DNA of 64,000 nt from Prunella strophiata. Its lineage: Eukaryota > Chordata > Aves > Passeriformes > Prunellidae. Positions 35,385 through 47,607 of this stretch are shown one piece after another. Location: contig JAZBQD010000018.1 of the NCBI GenBank assembly GCA_036583965.1, positions 14,238,867 to 14,302,866 on the forward strand, in the 5' to 3' direction. Position numbers and translations under genes: made by a program. The notes below the pieces were generated by a model. The model saw only the letters and a list, made by a program, of their open reading frames with translations. It was not told the origin of the DNA and searched no databases. Numbering within the stretch: position 1 is the stretch's first letter; every line of letters begins with the position of its first letter.

Positions 35385-36125
35385 CGGGCTTATTTCCATG
35401 AATTTCACTTTGCAGCAGAAAGGTTAAAATAAGTGCTTAGGTGTTTAATTTCTCACCTAAACAGCAGACTTGGTAATTTTAAGGGAAATAAAAAAAAATT
35501 ACATTGTATCAGCTCTCACTGTCGCCAGCTCGGAGAAATGAAATAAATCAAAGTTAAAAGCTTGAGTATCATTTAATTATGGTGTGAATAGCGCTTGGAA
35601 AGAAGTAGAACAACATCTCTAAACAAATTATGGCCGGGCCAGGAAGGAATTATTAGATTGAAATTTCATTTAGGCTCGGGAGACACGGCGCTTCAATATG
35701 TAATCTGTTATGCCTCATCTGATTTGTATGCTTAATTCAGCTTGACGAATTTATTAGTTTTCATAATAGTAAAAAAATTGAGCAGCACTATGGGCTAATG
35801 CATTGTGTGTACTATAAATTGTATGTCACCGTTGAAAGGCTGAAGTCTATAGAAATCTTTTATTAATGACAACATAGGAAAGAGGATTTTCTTGCAAGCC
35901 TTTAAGGAGTTCATGCCAAACCTCCGCGCTTCGTGTCTCGGTAGGCTATTAACATATCGTCATACTAATTAGGCTACTTCATGAGTGATATAATTTCAAA
36001 CTTTAAATTATGTTCTAATTAACAAGGGTTGTCCAATTTGCTTAATCTTCAAAAGGCTTTTGGCTTGTCTAATTAGTCTAAAGCATCGAGCATCTCCAAC
36101 GCCCAAGAAAGAGCCATCAATGATA
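35385..36125. promoter_or_regulatory. Putative conserved enhancer block upstream of POU4F2
   Basis: About 740 bp of unique AT-rich sequence wedged between CpG-rich segments. It is dense in homeodomain cores: TTTAATTATGG at 35572, repeated TAATTA, ATTAATGA and TTAATC. It lacks repeats and long homopolymers. This texture is typical of conserved non-coding elements around developmental transcription factors (inference). Conservation was not computed. Confidence 0.5.
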
Positions 36126-36129
36126 TTTT

Positions 36130-37190
36130 GCGCGTTTTCAGGCGATCGCGGGCCGAGCCCACGCGGGGTGCGGCCCGCCCGTGGCGGGCAGGGCTGGCAG
36201 GGCGGGCAGGGCTGGCAGGGCTGGCAGGGCTGGCAGGGAGGCCGCTGTCCCCCGCCTCCCTCCGCCGGGGTCCCCGCAGCGCGCCCGGCCGCTCCTGTGT
36301 CCCCGCCTCCGCCTCCCCGGCAGCGGCCGCAGCGCTGCGCGCCTGGGCGCGGGCGTGCCGGGAGGTGTGCGGGAGAACGAGGGAAAGCTCCCGCTTCCCG
36401 GGGAAGAGGAAAAAAAATAATAATAAAAAAAAAAAAAAAAAAAAAAGAAAGGGAAAAAAGAAGAAGAACAGAATACCTCTTTGGCACGGGGAGGTCCGAG
36501 GGCAGCCAGCCTGCCGGGTGCGCGGAGCCGGGGAAGGGGCTCTGCCCGCCCGGCTCTCCGGCTCAACTTTGGCGGAGAGAAATGCGAGGAGGAACCCCCC
36601 CTCCGCTATACATTTAACCCCTCCCGCACTGAGTTTAATTACTCGCAATAGTTGTTCTAATGTATGCTGTCACACGGGAGAATTGAGAACGCATATCGTT
36701 AATATGAATTAATCTTGATTTTAATAGCAACTGACAACCGATCTCCAAAACGCTGAGCGCTCACCGCCGCTCCGAGCGGCCGCCACCGGGACGCGGAGCG
36801 GCGCGGCCGCATAGCTGGGCCAACTTTCCTCGGTGCCGGGCGCGGGGGTGACCCCGGGGGTCCCCGCGGTGGCTCTCCGCGCTGCAGGGACTCTCCGCGG
36901 CTCTGGCCCCGCGCAGCGCCGCGCTGCCGCTGTGCCCGCTGCCGGCAGCGCCTTGCCCGCGGCTCCACCGCCCAGCACCTTCCCATTTCCCCCCCTTTGC
37001 CTGGTGATTGTTTTTGTTTATTTGTGTTTAGGGTGTTGGGGTTCTTTCGTGGAGCCCCCGCGCTGCCCATCCGCACCCCCGCCCGCGGTCGGGAGGAGCC
37101 GCAGCAGCCGCGGAGGCTCCGCCGCCCCCCGGCACCGCGGCGGCCCCGGGGCCGGCTCTGCGCGCCGCTGGGCTGCCTAAATAAAAGGAG
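36130..37190. other. CpG-rich segment upstream of POU4F2
   Basis: GC-rich, CpG-dense DNA with a GGCTGGCAGG minisatellite at about 36183-36240 and a poly(A) tract at about 36425-36446. An AT-rich enhancer-like patch at 36600-36750 (TAATATGAATTAATCTTGATTTTAATAG region) interrupts it. I see no convincing coding exon. The long open frames are due to low stop-codon frequency. Confidence 0.6.
36183..36240. repeat. GGCTGGCAGG minisatellite
   Basis: About five to six imperfect copies of a 10-bp unit, GGCTGGCAGG or GGCGGGCAGG, in tandem. No coding role is apparent. Confidence 0.8.
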
Positions 37191-37194
37191 AGCC

Positions 37195-37390
37195 CCCCCT
37201 CCAACTTACCCACGCCCACACCCTGACCCACGCAGACATCTGGGGAGAAATCACTGTCGCCTCTCATGTATCCATGTTCTGATTTACGATTAAAATTTAA
37301 AGACGCGCATTCATATTTTACCGAACCTAATGCGCCCTATGAATTTTTAATCCATTAAGATGCGGGCTACACTTTGAGCAAACTCTACCT
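37195..37390. promoter_or_regulatory. Putative conserved non-coding element
   Basis: Unique AT-rich sequence between two GC-rich segments. It includes an E-box CATCTG at about 37236 and homeodomain-like TTTTTAATCCATTAAG near 37342. It could be a POU4F2 enhancer; this is inference from composition and motifs only. Confidence 0.35.
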
Positions 37391-38130
37391 TTGTTTTGAG
37401 GGCAGGGCAGCGCCGGTCCCAGCCCTGCCACCCGGTGCCCCACACCGCTCCCGGGCCCCGCCGCCTCCCGGACGCTGCCCCGGGGCTCCGGGCACGGGGG
37501 GCGGCCCGGCCCCGCCGCCACGGAGGCTCCGCGGGTGCGGACAGAGGCACCGGCCCGGGACGCCCCGCCGGGGTATCCCCGCACGCCGGCGGTGCCTCGG
37601 CATCCCCGGGCCCGTCGGTGCCTCCAGCCCGGCATCGCCGCCCGCTCCGGCCCCTGCTCCCCCTCTCCCAAATCTCCTCCCCCGCTCCAAATCTGCGGCC
37701 GCGCCGCCGCCGCCAGCCGAGTCAAGTCACGAAGTCAAACTTCAAGCCCGGAACGATCAATGAAGAGTTTTGCCGTCCGTGGCGCCTCGTGCTTCCTGGC
37801 ACTAAAATAAATGCAAGAAATCGAAACTTAATTACTTGAAAGAAATCCAGAAATCCCTCTGCATAATTTATCCAGGCATTTTTTCGTGGCGTTTGTGTTG
37901 AATGCACGCGTTTGACTCCGCACGCTCCTCTCCCCAGCGCCGCCCCCCTCGCAGGAGCGGGGCGCCGGCCGGGCGGGGGTGCGGACCCCCGGACCCCCGG
38001 CTGAGGGGCGAGGAGGGAAGAGAAATCCGCATTTGTGCCCCTCTCTTTTCCCCCATCCGAGACCATCTCCGGGGGCAGGGTGGCAAGAGGGAACCTCTCC
38101 TCCCTGCCTGCAGGGTCTGAGCCCCGAGCC
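37390..38130. other. CpG island with embedded AT-rich element
   Basis: CpG-dense 37390-37715 and 37910-38130, with an AT-rich unique block between them at 37720-37900. That block contains GCATAATTTAT at 37861, one mismatch from the POU4F consensus GCATAATTAAT. No coding exon was recognised. Confidence 0.5.
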
Positions 38131-40758
38131 AGGCACTCCGCGGATATTTTCTGACCAGGAGTGCCTGGCGTAACAAGCTGCGCCTCCTAAGCATGATGGA
38201 AAGTGGCAATAAAAGTAACTCAGTTGTTCTGACAAATTTCCCCCTGTCTTTGATAATCCCCCCCGTGGATCCCATACTCCTTCTCACGGATGGGGTGTGA
38301 CACCTGGAAGCTGGGGGTGGGACACTGGCGGTGCAGGCATGGCCTCCTCGTTCGCCATCCAGCCCGGCTGATGAGAGCCCTGCCTGGTGAGCCTTCCACT
38401 GAATTCATTAGGACTGGAAGTCGGCTGGCTCGGGAGCAAACTTTATCATAGACACCTCATCGAGAACTTGAAGTAATGTTATGAAAGAATGAAAAATACA
38501 TTTGGGAGCTGCCTGGAAACTGAAGTACATTTTGATTTAACTTACATTAACAGAAACCTAATGTAGAAGTGAAGGGATCTAACAAAACCATTAATAATTT
38601 AAAAATAATTACAGATAGTCTATCCTTACTATTCACAACCACTCAACATTTTAGACAAAGAAAGCTGAATATTCTTCGTGGGAGAACGATGTGAGCAGAC
38701 TGCTAAGCAGGAGCCATCCAGCTCACACTGCCTGCACATCCTCTGCTCACACACACTGCACATTTCCCACAGCACCCAGGACACCATTCCAAAACTGCTT
38801 TTCCAAGAGGGAGGGTGGAGGTGGAGGCAGAGCCTGTCTTTGTACAGGTTTTTTTGGCATTCATTCTGGCACATTCATTTTGGATTTCAACCCCTCCTCT
38901 TTGCTGGGGCTTCTGTTTGAGGTGGACCCAGTGTGGCAGGGGAGACCAAGAACACTCCCATACCTCCTCAGGCTTTTCCAAGGCTCTGCCAGCCCTGGAG
39001 ACCTCAGGAAAGGCCTTTTACATCCATAGCCTTGGCTGACACCAGTGGCAATGGTGACTCTCTCCTGTCCTGTGTCATCTATCTGGTATCAGCACAGCAA
39101 CCACCTGCTTGGCTTGCCATGGCACTGTACAAAAGTTATTTTTAATACATTCATTTCAATTCAAGTTTCTATTGCATGCTTTATAGCTCAAGGGCTGTGA
39201 GTGTCCTGCGAGGCTGTGATTTTGCCTTAATTTCTGATTGTTTGGATTTGGGTTTGGGTTTTTTTTTTTTTTTTTTTTGAGGTATACCTGCTGTCCAAAC
39301 ACTGTAAAATCAGAGCAGCTGGATATGCAGTGGACTTCACTGCACTTCCTTAGAGATCAAGATGAAATTGTAAAGAGGGAAATTTAGACATAAAGCAGCT
39401 TATAAAGGAAAAGAGACACTGCATAATACAAAGCAGATAAATTCAGATCTAACTCTCACAGGAACACAGGAACCCACCTTACAAACAGTCTCACAGGTGG
39501 GAGCTCTCCCTAACCACATCCCCAGCTCCTACTTGTATTGAAAACATTAAGACCTCATAGATCATTAAAAAAAAAAAAAAATCCTATAAATCACACTGTG
39601 AATGTCCTTGGGACTCTACTCTTGCTGATTTAGACAAAATCCTGGTATCTTAGATTAGCCTTCATTAATTATTTTCATTAATTCCCCTTGTTATAGATGT
39701 ATTATCACAAATCATATTCCAAACACATTCCCTAATTAAGCATGAAATTCCTGCCTCCCTCCCTCCCTCCCTCCGTATGCCATTTAACTGGAGCAATGAG
39801 GAGCGTGCATTCAGCCTGGTGCCTGGAGGCTGGTGCCAGGCACTCTGTGCAGCAAAAGATGGTGCTTGCATTTCAGATATCTTTCAGGGCTTGCTCTAAC
39901 TTAGGGAAAATGTTGTGGTTTTTAATTTGATTGCTTGCATGGGCACATCCTCAGCTCAGAGCTCTTAGCCCTTGTAAATTTTCAGTGTCTTCCATCTACT
40001 TCTTCAGCGTTTTCAAGAAAAATATTATTTAATTTTCTCCCCCTTCTGCCATGCAAGGTGTTGGCTGATCTCTTTACAGGTCCCCAGGATTCACCAGGCA
40101 GCCTTCTCCTTCCAGCCAGGAAGAAAAAACCATGACAGTTGATACTCATTGGAGAAGGTGATGAAAACCTCGTGTTTGTGAGCAGGCACAGTTGTGTAAC
40201 TGAGTCAGTGTTGTACCTCTGGGCCATTAAACAGTGTGTTAAAATACTCATTTAGGGAGACAGGGTCATGTGGCCTGTGGTATTTGGTGTGTGCCACACC
40301 ATGGACTCTGCTTTCACAGTCTCTGTATTTTTGGTGAGCTCTGGCATGGACTCATCCATGAATAGGTGGTGGAAAATGTCTGGGAACTATTCTGTTTTCT
40401 CCCTGTGATTCAATATTCACACAATCAGAGCATGGTGGGACTGGAACCTGACTGGTGGGGAAGCCCCACTGGGACCAGCATCTCCTGGAAATAACAGATG
40501 TGTGCTGGAGCATCCATCCCTGCAAGGCCAGGCACACTGAGCTCAGACCTAGTCCTTGAAAACCAGGCTTTAATTCCCAGTAGATGAATCCATGCATAAC
40601 AGCAATGATAATGTTGGGGGGTGTTCACCTTACATGTGGGCACAGACACTTGTCTAAGTTTTATTCAAAGCTAATCACAAATCCTCTTCATTTTATATTG
40701 GTTAAAATTCAGCAGAAATGCTTTCTACCCTTTGTACAACCTCTGGGCAACCATCAAA

Positions 40759-40895
40759 GCCCTTCCCTTCCCTTCCCTTCCCTTCCCTTCCCTTCCCTTC
40801 CTCCCTTCCCTTCCCTTCCCTTCCCTTCCCTTCCCTTCCCTTCCCTTCCCTTCCCTTCCCTTCCCTTCCCTTCCCTTCCCTTCCCTTCCCTTCCC
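40759..40895. repeat. (CCCTT)n microsatellite
   Basis: About 27 copies of a pentanucleotide with one interruption near 40801. It gives mirrored Pro/Leu/Ser and Gly/Lys/Glu-rich spurious frames on the two strands. The pure polypyrimidine strand could adopt triplex structure. Confidence 0.97.
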
Positions 40896-42339
40896 CCATG
40901 GACAGGCATCCACCTGTGCTCCCTATCCCTTTTTATAAATGAAGCATTGTACGTTTTGAAGACAGTTAATGAAATGAAATCAAGTTGTGAAATGCATCTG
41001 CAGCTTGCATCACCATTTCCTGTTGGAAGCAGCGGGTTAGGAGTGTGCTATCACGTGTCTTCCCCAGTCCTGAGACAGCCATCGAATTCCAGTGAAATCT
41101 CTTACAAAGGCAATCAAGGCGATCAATGGGAGTTTTGCCAGGAACATCAAAGCTTATTAAATGGTTCTGTGTTAAGAACTGCAAACACACAGACACGCAG
41201 GAAAGAAGACAGCTCAGGAAATGGGACTGTGAAGGTAAAGAAAAATTGAAGAAAGGAAAAAAAAATGATGCTCAGAAAAAGAAAAATGCAGGAGATTAAT
41301 AATTGACAGATGTATGCACAGCTAATCCAAAGCAGAGTTTAAAATGCAGACAACTCAGTCCATAGCATGTAGCACAAACTTCTGTAGAGGCATTTACTCA
41401 CAAGAGCTTCTATCCACACATCCTACTTTAAATATTTTGCTGAATTAGAGTGAACTAAATTCATATTTAAATGCTTTACTGTTTGTTTTGAGGGGGGAGA
41501 CCTGGGAAAACCCAAAGACGCTGTCATTTGAAACCTTTCAAATCATCAAGCTGCATGTGTGTCTTTGTTGCTGTGTATATATAGAAAATGTAGAATCAAA
41601 TAATAATTTTACTAGTTAATCCCTTAGCAGTTCTGTTGCCTGGTAGGTGCCCTGACATTCTGAACTTACTTGAGTAAAATGCATTCTGATTTCCTTGTTT
41701 AGGCCAGCATGTTTCCTTGGGTAAGTGAATTTGTTGCTACACACCCATGAGGGGAGGAAACACTTCCTAACAGGTCCCACCATCCCTGTCTTTCCCAGTG
41801 ACCAGGCTTCCAGTGTGCTTGCCTGCCTTTGAAAATATTCCTGCTAAGTCCAGACACTCTAGCCCAAACCAGGCCAGAATGGTGGGGAGGGTTTTTTTGC
41901 CTTTTGTGGTGCTTTTTTTTTTTTTTTTTTTACAAATGGGTAATTGGGGTTTTTATTAAGGGTAGAGTTTCCAGTTTTTTTTTTTTTTTTTGCTTGATAT
42001 GATGTTTAATAATGCTCGTGCATATTTCTGAATGAGGAGGTTGGATCTGAAGAAGCTTTTACAACCATTTGAAGTTGTCTGCTGTAAGTGCTGACAGCTG
42101 TACGATGGCTTTTAGTGAGGGGGGATGCACTCGGGAGTCCCCTGCTTGGAGTCGGGCGGGGTCCCGCGGGGGTTTCCAAGGCAAAGTCGGGACGGAAGGG
42201 GAGGGATGCGATGGGATGGGATGGGATGAGATGCGCCGCCCCCCTCCGACCCCCACCCATATAAACACAGCTGGGACAATCAGAAGATTAAATGAAGTTT
42301 GTGGTACTGAGTGGAAGGTTTAGGACTTGTTGGGAGGTT

Positions 42340-42412
42340 TGTTTTGCTTTGGTTTTGTTTTGCTTTGTTTGTTTGTTTGTGTTTTTTTTTTTTTTGTTTG
42401 TTTGTTTTTCCT
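42340..42412. repeat. (TTTG)n and poly(T) low-complexity tract
   Basis: Repeated TTTG units flank a poly(T) run. A (GGGAT)n stretch lies nearby at about 42208-42232. Confidence 0.85.
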
Positions 42413-45400
42413 GGGAGGTCAACACAGCCCAGGCACTGGAGAGGTGAGTTCAGGACCAGGATTCCCCTGGCCCTTTCCTTTCTTCCTCTGTGGTCCCAGT
42501 GATACTTTAGGGCCATGGGGGCCAGTGACAGCCAGAGTCCTGTGACCCCAAAGTATCCAGGCTTCCCATGACCCTGGGGAGCCCTGAAAGTTTGCTCTGG
42601 GAAGGGTGACTCCTGGAAGTGTTTCCAGAGGGTAGGGCTGGGTGTCCAGATGTTGGCATCTTCTGGGTGCCTGGCCTTACTGCCTGTTTCTAGGGAATTG
42701 GGAAAATTCTTCTCCCTCAACCAGAAGTGAAAGCAAATCCTCCTCCAGGTGCCCAGCAGAGTGTTGGGATGCATGATCACCTACTGCAGGGATCATGCAA
42801 GAGGTATATCTTGGAATGAAACAGGGGTTGCAGTTCTTACTTCACATCTCTCTAACACCTGGTGCACTTCTGTGTCCCCAGGTGGATGTCTCATGGCATG
42901 TCCCAGTATTTTGCAGGGCTTGTGTCAAGTGCAAAAGAAGGTTTTTGCTTGGAATACTTAGGAATGGTCCAGAAGACCAGAAAAGTTCAGGAAGCTGACA
43001 AGTAAGGGTTACATGCCTGCAGGTCAAAGCCACTGAAGTTCATCAATTAGCAAGGCCCAGCTGCTTTAGATACTAAAAGGTGGTGGTGAGAAAAAACTGG
43101 AACAGGTGGGTAGGAAGAATATCTTCCTGCAGGCAAGTGAGGGAAAGGAAGTGATGAAAAGAGTTTTGCTCTGTTTGATTCACAGTTGTGCTCCAGCTGT
43201 GGGTGGGAGCCTGGCTTGGGAAGGGAGCAGGCAGGGATGGTTTGGGAGCTGCTGCAGAGGTCAGAGGACTTGTGTGGGGCTTGATGTTCAATATTCATAC
43301 AGGGTGAGCTCTCTACACATGGCTGTCGTTTTCAGAATCTTGTAGATAAGCTGTGTCAGCACAGCTTTTATAAATCCCATTTTTACCAAAGATTTATGAT
43401 GTAGCTGTAAATGTGTGCTCTGGACTGGTATCTTCTGTAGAGGGTTTTAGTGAAGGAATCTTATTTTTAGAGGGTTAGTGCATTTATTTTCCATGCCTAA
43501 GATACACGATGAAAAATGTAATTTATAATGTGGCATAATAAAAATGGATGATGTTGCAGGGCATAGCAGACTTTCTTCTGTACCTGCACAATTTATCTTT
43601 TTGGTAACATTTTGAGAATGATTTTACACGTGCACTGAGGTGATGACAGTGGGTCAGGCAACAGAAGGAGCTGCTGTGTCAACCTTGACCCTAACCAAGA
43701 CCACTATCCATGTACAAAGAAGCCAAGCTGGGAGGGGGGAAGGGAAGAAACAGTAATTCAGCAAAGGTACACTGACTAGATTTTGCTTTTATTTATTCCA
43801 CTTTAAGTCAGAAAAAACCGAGTGAATTGGAAGCATCTTTGCTGCATTAATACATGTGTGAGTGCTCCAAACATTTCAGTGTTCTTTAAAAATTCAGCCA
43901 GACCTGGGAATAGCTGGATAGCTTTCTTCTGAGAGCTGAGATGTGCTGCTCTTTGGCAAGACTATCTGTTTTAAAGAGGCAGTCCTCCAATGTTCCATTT
44001 GGCTTCAAAACTGGCTGCAGTTCACTGTTTGGGTTTGTGCGATGTTGCCTTACCTGTTGTAAGGTAAGATTTCATTGCAATAATCAACTTTTTAAAAAAA
44101 TTATTTTCATAAATGGAGCTCTTCCCTGTAAAATGGTGGAAAACAACAGATCTCTGTATCTGTATGAACGGTTACTGGTTTCCCTTGAACTTGGGAATTT
44201 AAGGTGCCACTGGCCTCTGCAGAGCAAAAGGAAATGGAAGATGAAATCAGGACTGATGCATTTTTGGTGGGCAAGGCCCCTGCCAAGTCAAAGACCAGCT
44301 ATTAAATCAGAGTTTGAGCTGAACCTAGAGGAGAGACAAGCTCTACTAGCAGTACTAAAACTAAGGAACTGTTAAGTGGAATTTGCAGTCTTATTTTGGT
44401 AGGAAAGTTTGCTTATTTTTTCTTTATTTTTCCCATTAAAGAAATTGCTGATGAGCCAGAGACTACAAAAACTCAGTCCTTTAGTGTATGCACACAAGTT
44501 ACTCTTGAAATCATCATCCCTCTATGTTATGCAGGCAGAAATTCCTATTTAAGTTAGCACTTCCCTAGTTTGTTAGTAAATGTATGTATAAATTGGACCT
44601 TAAATCCTATAACTGGCACCCATCAGAATATTAAGATTTCAGGTTATAGCATAGCTCAGGTTAGGGACTGTAATATAATTTTTTTGAAACCTTTCCAGTA
44701 GTAAAGAAACCGTACCCCTCAAGTATAACTTAATAAAAATATTACTTCAGGTTTTGTGATGTCCTTGCCAACTCCTTTCTTCCCCCTCTTTGACAGTTTG
44801 TCCAAGTAGGAGCAAGGAAGAGGAAATATCCCCTTTTAGATAAATCACCACCAACAGTTTTGCACAGGCCATAAATGAGAAATTGAGCCTTTATCTGAAA
44901 GAGAAGCAACTTTGTCTTTATGTCTCTTTTAGATTGCTAAAATTTTGCTGTTCCGAACTTGCTTGAAGTCTACCAATAGTTTACGTTTATGTGCAAGTAA
45001 GGGTTTTTTTTAATCTGTTCCTGATTGCTATAATCTGTCATGAAAAGTGAGAACAGCATTTTAAAGCAGGTAGAGGATGGTGGGATCACAGGTAGATGGC
45101 AGTGCAGGATGTAAGAAGGAAGTAGATGCCTTCTGAGGGTAACTTTTGTTATTTAGAATGGTCTGTGTTTCATAGGAAAAGCAGTAGAGGACAGAGAGTA
45201 CTCAGGTGTGAGAGGGTAAAAAGTAAACCACTGCTTCTTCAGGCTGAAGGCTTTCCTGTTCCTCTGATGTGGTGAGAGTTAGTGCTGTAAGGGGTTTTAA
45301 ACCTTTCTGTGAATCCTTGACTCTGTAGGAGGAAAATCTTCTTTCAGGACTGGTCCAAGGTATGGAATAAGCACACCCAAGAACTGGGGACTGATGCTTA

Positions 45401-47514
45401 CTATCTTCTACCTCAGGTCTCAATCACTCTTCTGTCTTGCTGGTACAAAAAATCTCATGCTCATCACCAAAATAAAGTGAAATAGGGGAGGCCTATAGGA
45501 ACATGAAAATATAAGCAAGAAAAAAAAATCTAAGCATAACAAAAATACATCCTGATGAGTGGCTGGGATGAGGGTAAGGGAGCAGAGTGACCCCATGGCA
45601 GTCATTACTTGCACAGCTTAGCTTAGCCCCCAAAGCAGCACCTGGATGCTCCAGTGCTGAGCATTGACAGCTGGAGAGAAGGGAGAGGTCCCAACAAGCC
45701 ACGATGCAGGCAGGGGATGAGGGGTGCTTGCTGCTCCTGTGAGCTGTCCAGAACCTCATGAGGAGGATGAGTTTGCTCTGGATCACCTTGGTGGTTCTGT
45801 TATCATAAACTCAGCTGGTAGTGAGGGAAGTCTGGGTTTACATAGCTGTGAGGGAGGGAAGAGAGAAGGTGTTGGGTGTTCATGCTCAGTCTGTCACACA
45901 CCCAGACTGTGAGTGGTTGGAGTCTGCAATTTTCAGAAGCAATTAACACAAGGAAAAAAATCCCTCTGACTTAGTGAGGTGAAGCAAATATACATTGCAG
46001 TGCTAATTCAAAAGGGTTGTTTTGTCTTTTGCACTTAGCTAATGCAGTCCAGGAATTACCTTTTTTTTTTTTTTTTTCTTTCTCCTCAGTTGGAATTGAA
46101 TCAAGATTTTAATCCCATTTATTTCAAGATCATGCTCCAGAAAATCCTAAACAAAAACACTGTGGCTACTGACTGATAAACAATGGGTGCAGGGTTTAGA
46201 AACCAGCCACTGATAGCTTTTTCTGCTTGAAGTTTCTCACTGGCTCCAAGTTTTGGGAAGTTCAGACTTCCTAGGCCCAGCTGCCATCCAGCCTGATAAC
46301 CACCACAAACTCATTTTTCCTGCTGTTACTCTGTCATGTTCAGTGAGAGTCTGTTTGCAAGCAGCTGAAATCAGATACTCATTCCCTGTGTGTGGGGCAT
46401 CCTGTTGGTCTTGGAGTGAATTGAACACAGATTTGGCAGTAGGTGGACTTGATCATTTTGATTCTCATAAGAAGCTGACCAACCAATGTCAGTGGAGGAC
46501 AACTCCTCTTGGTTATTTTAAATCATCAAGCAGCTTTAGTCACAAGGGTGACACATGAGCATGAGGCTGCCTGGTCTTTTCCATGCAGGAGTGGGTCCTG
46601 GCAGAGCCCATCCCTGGCCCCTGGAGCTCAGCTGTGGGATGATGCTGAGCTGTCAGCTCTTCAGAGTGACTGCTGTCCTCTGGTGCACATTTATGTGCTG
46701 AGAAGCACAACAAGTGCTGGCTTCTGGCTGGGGTCTTCAGAGGCTGCTACAACACCAATAAGTGAAAGTTAATTGCAAATTTATTTCCACATAGAAAAAA
46801 GGGAAAAACACTTGGGGCCAGTTTCCTTTAAAGAAAAAAGGAGGAAAAGCCTGTTCTACACCCATTTGATTAACCTGTGCTGTTAATCACTGCCAGGTTT
46901 ATGAACCTCTATTATAAACTTGTTACTCTAAGGGGTTTCAGTTCAGTGATTGAAAAACAGCTTTAGGGCCTGGGTAGGTAAGAGTAGCAAGAAGTACAAG
47001 TAGCAGCACTGAGCCTTTGAAGAGGTGTATAAATAATTAGCAACATATTTCACGTGGACTCTTTAGTCAAGATAGCCTGTCAGAGCTGGGATTTTATCAG
47101 AACATGACAAAAATGTAGAAAGAGCTCTACATTTATTCCAGCATAACAATGTTGATATCTAAAATAATTTGCTATGTTAGAAGGTATTTTAGGTCACAGG
47201 TAACAGCTCTGCACTGCTGAACTGCTCTATCTGCTGAGGCTTCTTCAGAAAGCAGAAGGTGTCTGAAAGGTTCTTTACACTCTTGTGTCTTTTGAATTTT
47301 TAGATCCTTACTTCATGGTTGCAAAACATACAACATAGGTGAAAACCTGAACTGTGTCTTAATAAAGCAAAGTGATGAACAAATAGTGACCCAACACAAC
47401 TTCAGGAGATGGAAGGGTAATACAGCAGGTAAAATAGAAAACGAAGGTGGGAACTTCTCTAGTGAGTGGGCAAGGGGGGGGGGAAACACAAATGAACAAC
47501 CTCTGGAGCACATC

Positions 47515-47607
47515 CTGCCATGCACATCCCTGCCCACAGCAGGGGGCTGGAACCAGATGATCTTCAAGGTTGCCTTCCAACTCGAACTATTCTAGGATTC
47601 TGTGATA
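47515..47607 (+). mobile_element. 5'-truncated CR1 LINE 3' end
   Basis: Carries the diagnostic CR1 terminus: AACCAGATGATCTTCAAGGT, then TTGCCTTCCAACTCGAACTA and TTCTAGGATTCTGTGAT. Only about 90 bp is kept. Confidence 0.8.

Larger units (their letters stand above)
38240..47510. other. POU4F2-SLC10A7 intergenic region, left part
   Basis: Holds a short (CCCT)n run at about 39755-39774, the (CCCTT)n microsatellite, poly(T) tracts near 39260, 41910 and 41975, and low-complexity TTTG tracts. The 144-codon frame 43941-44375 shows no known domain and has no clear splice or promoter context, so I treat it as chance. No gene is recognised. Confidence 0.6.

Noticed and set aside
40584..41249. 221-codon frame with Pro-Ser-Leu repeats
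   Set aside because: Most of it is the translated (CCCTT)n microsatellite.
43941..44375. 144-codon plus-strand frame
   Set aside because: Interrupted-looking composition, no recognised motif and no supporting signals.
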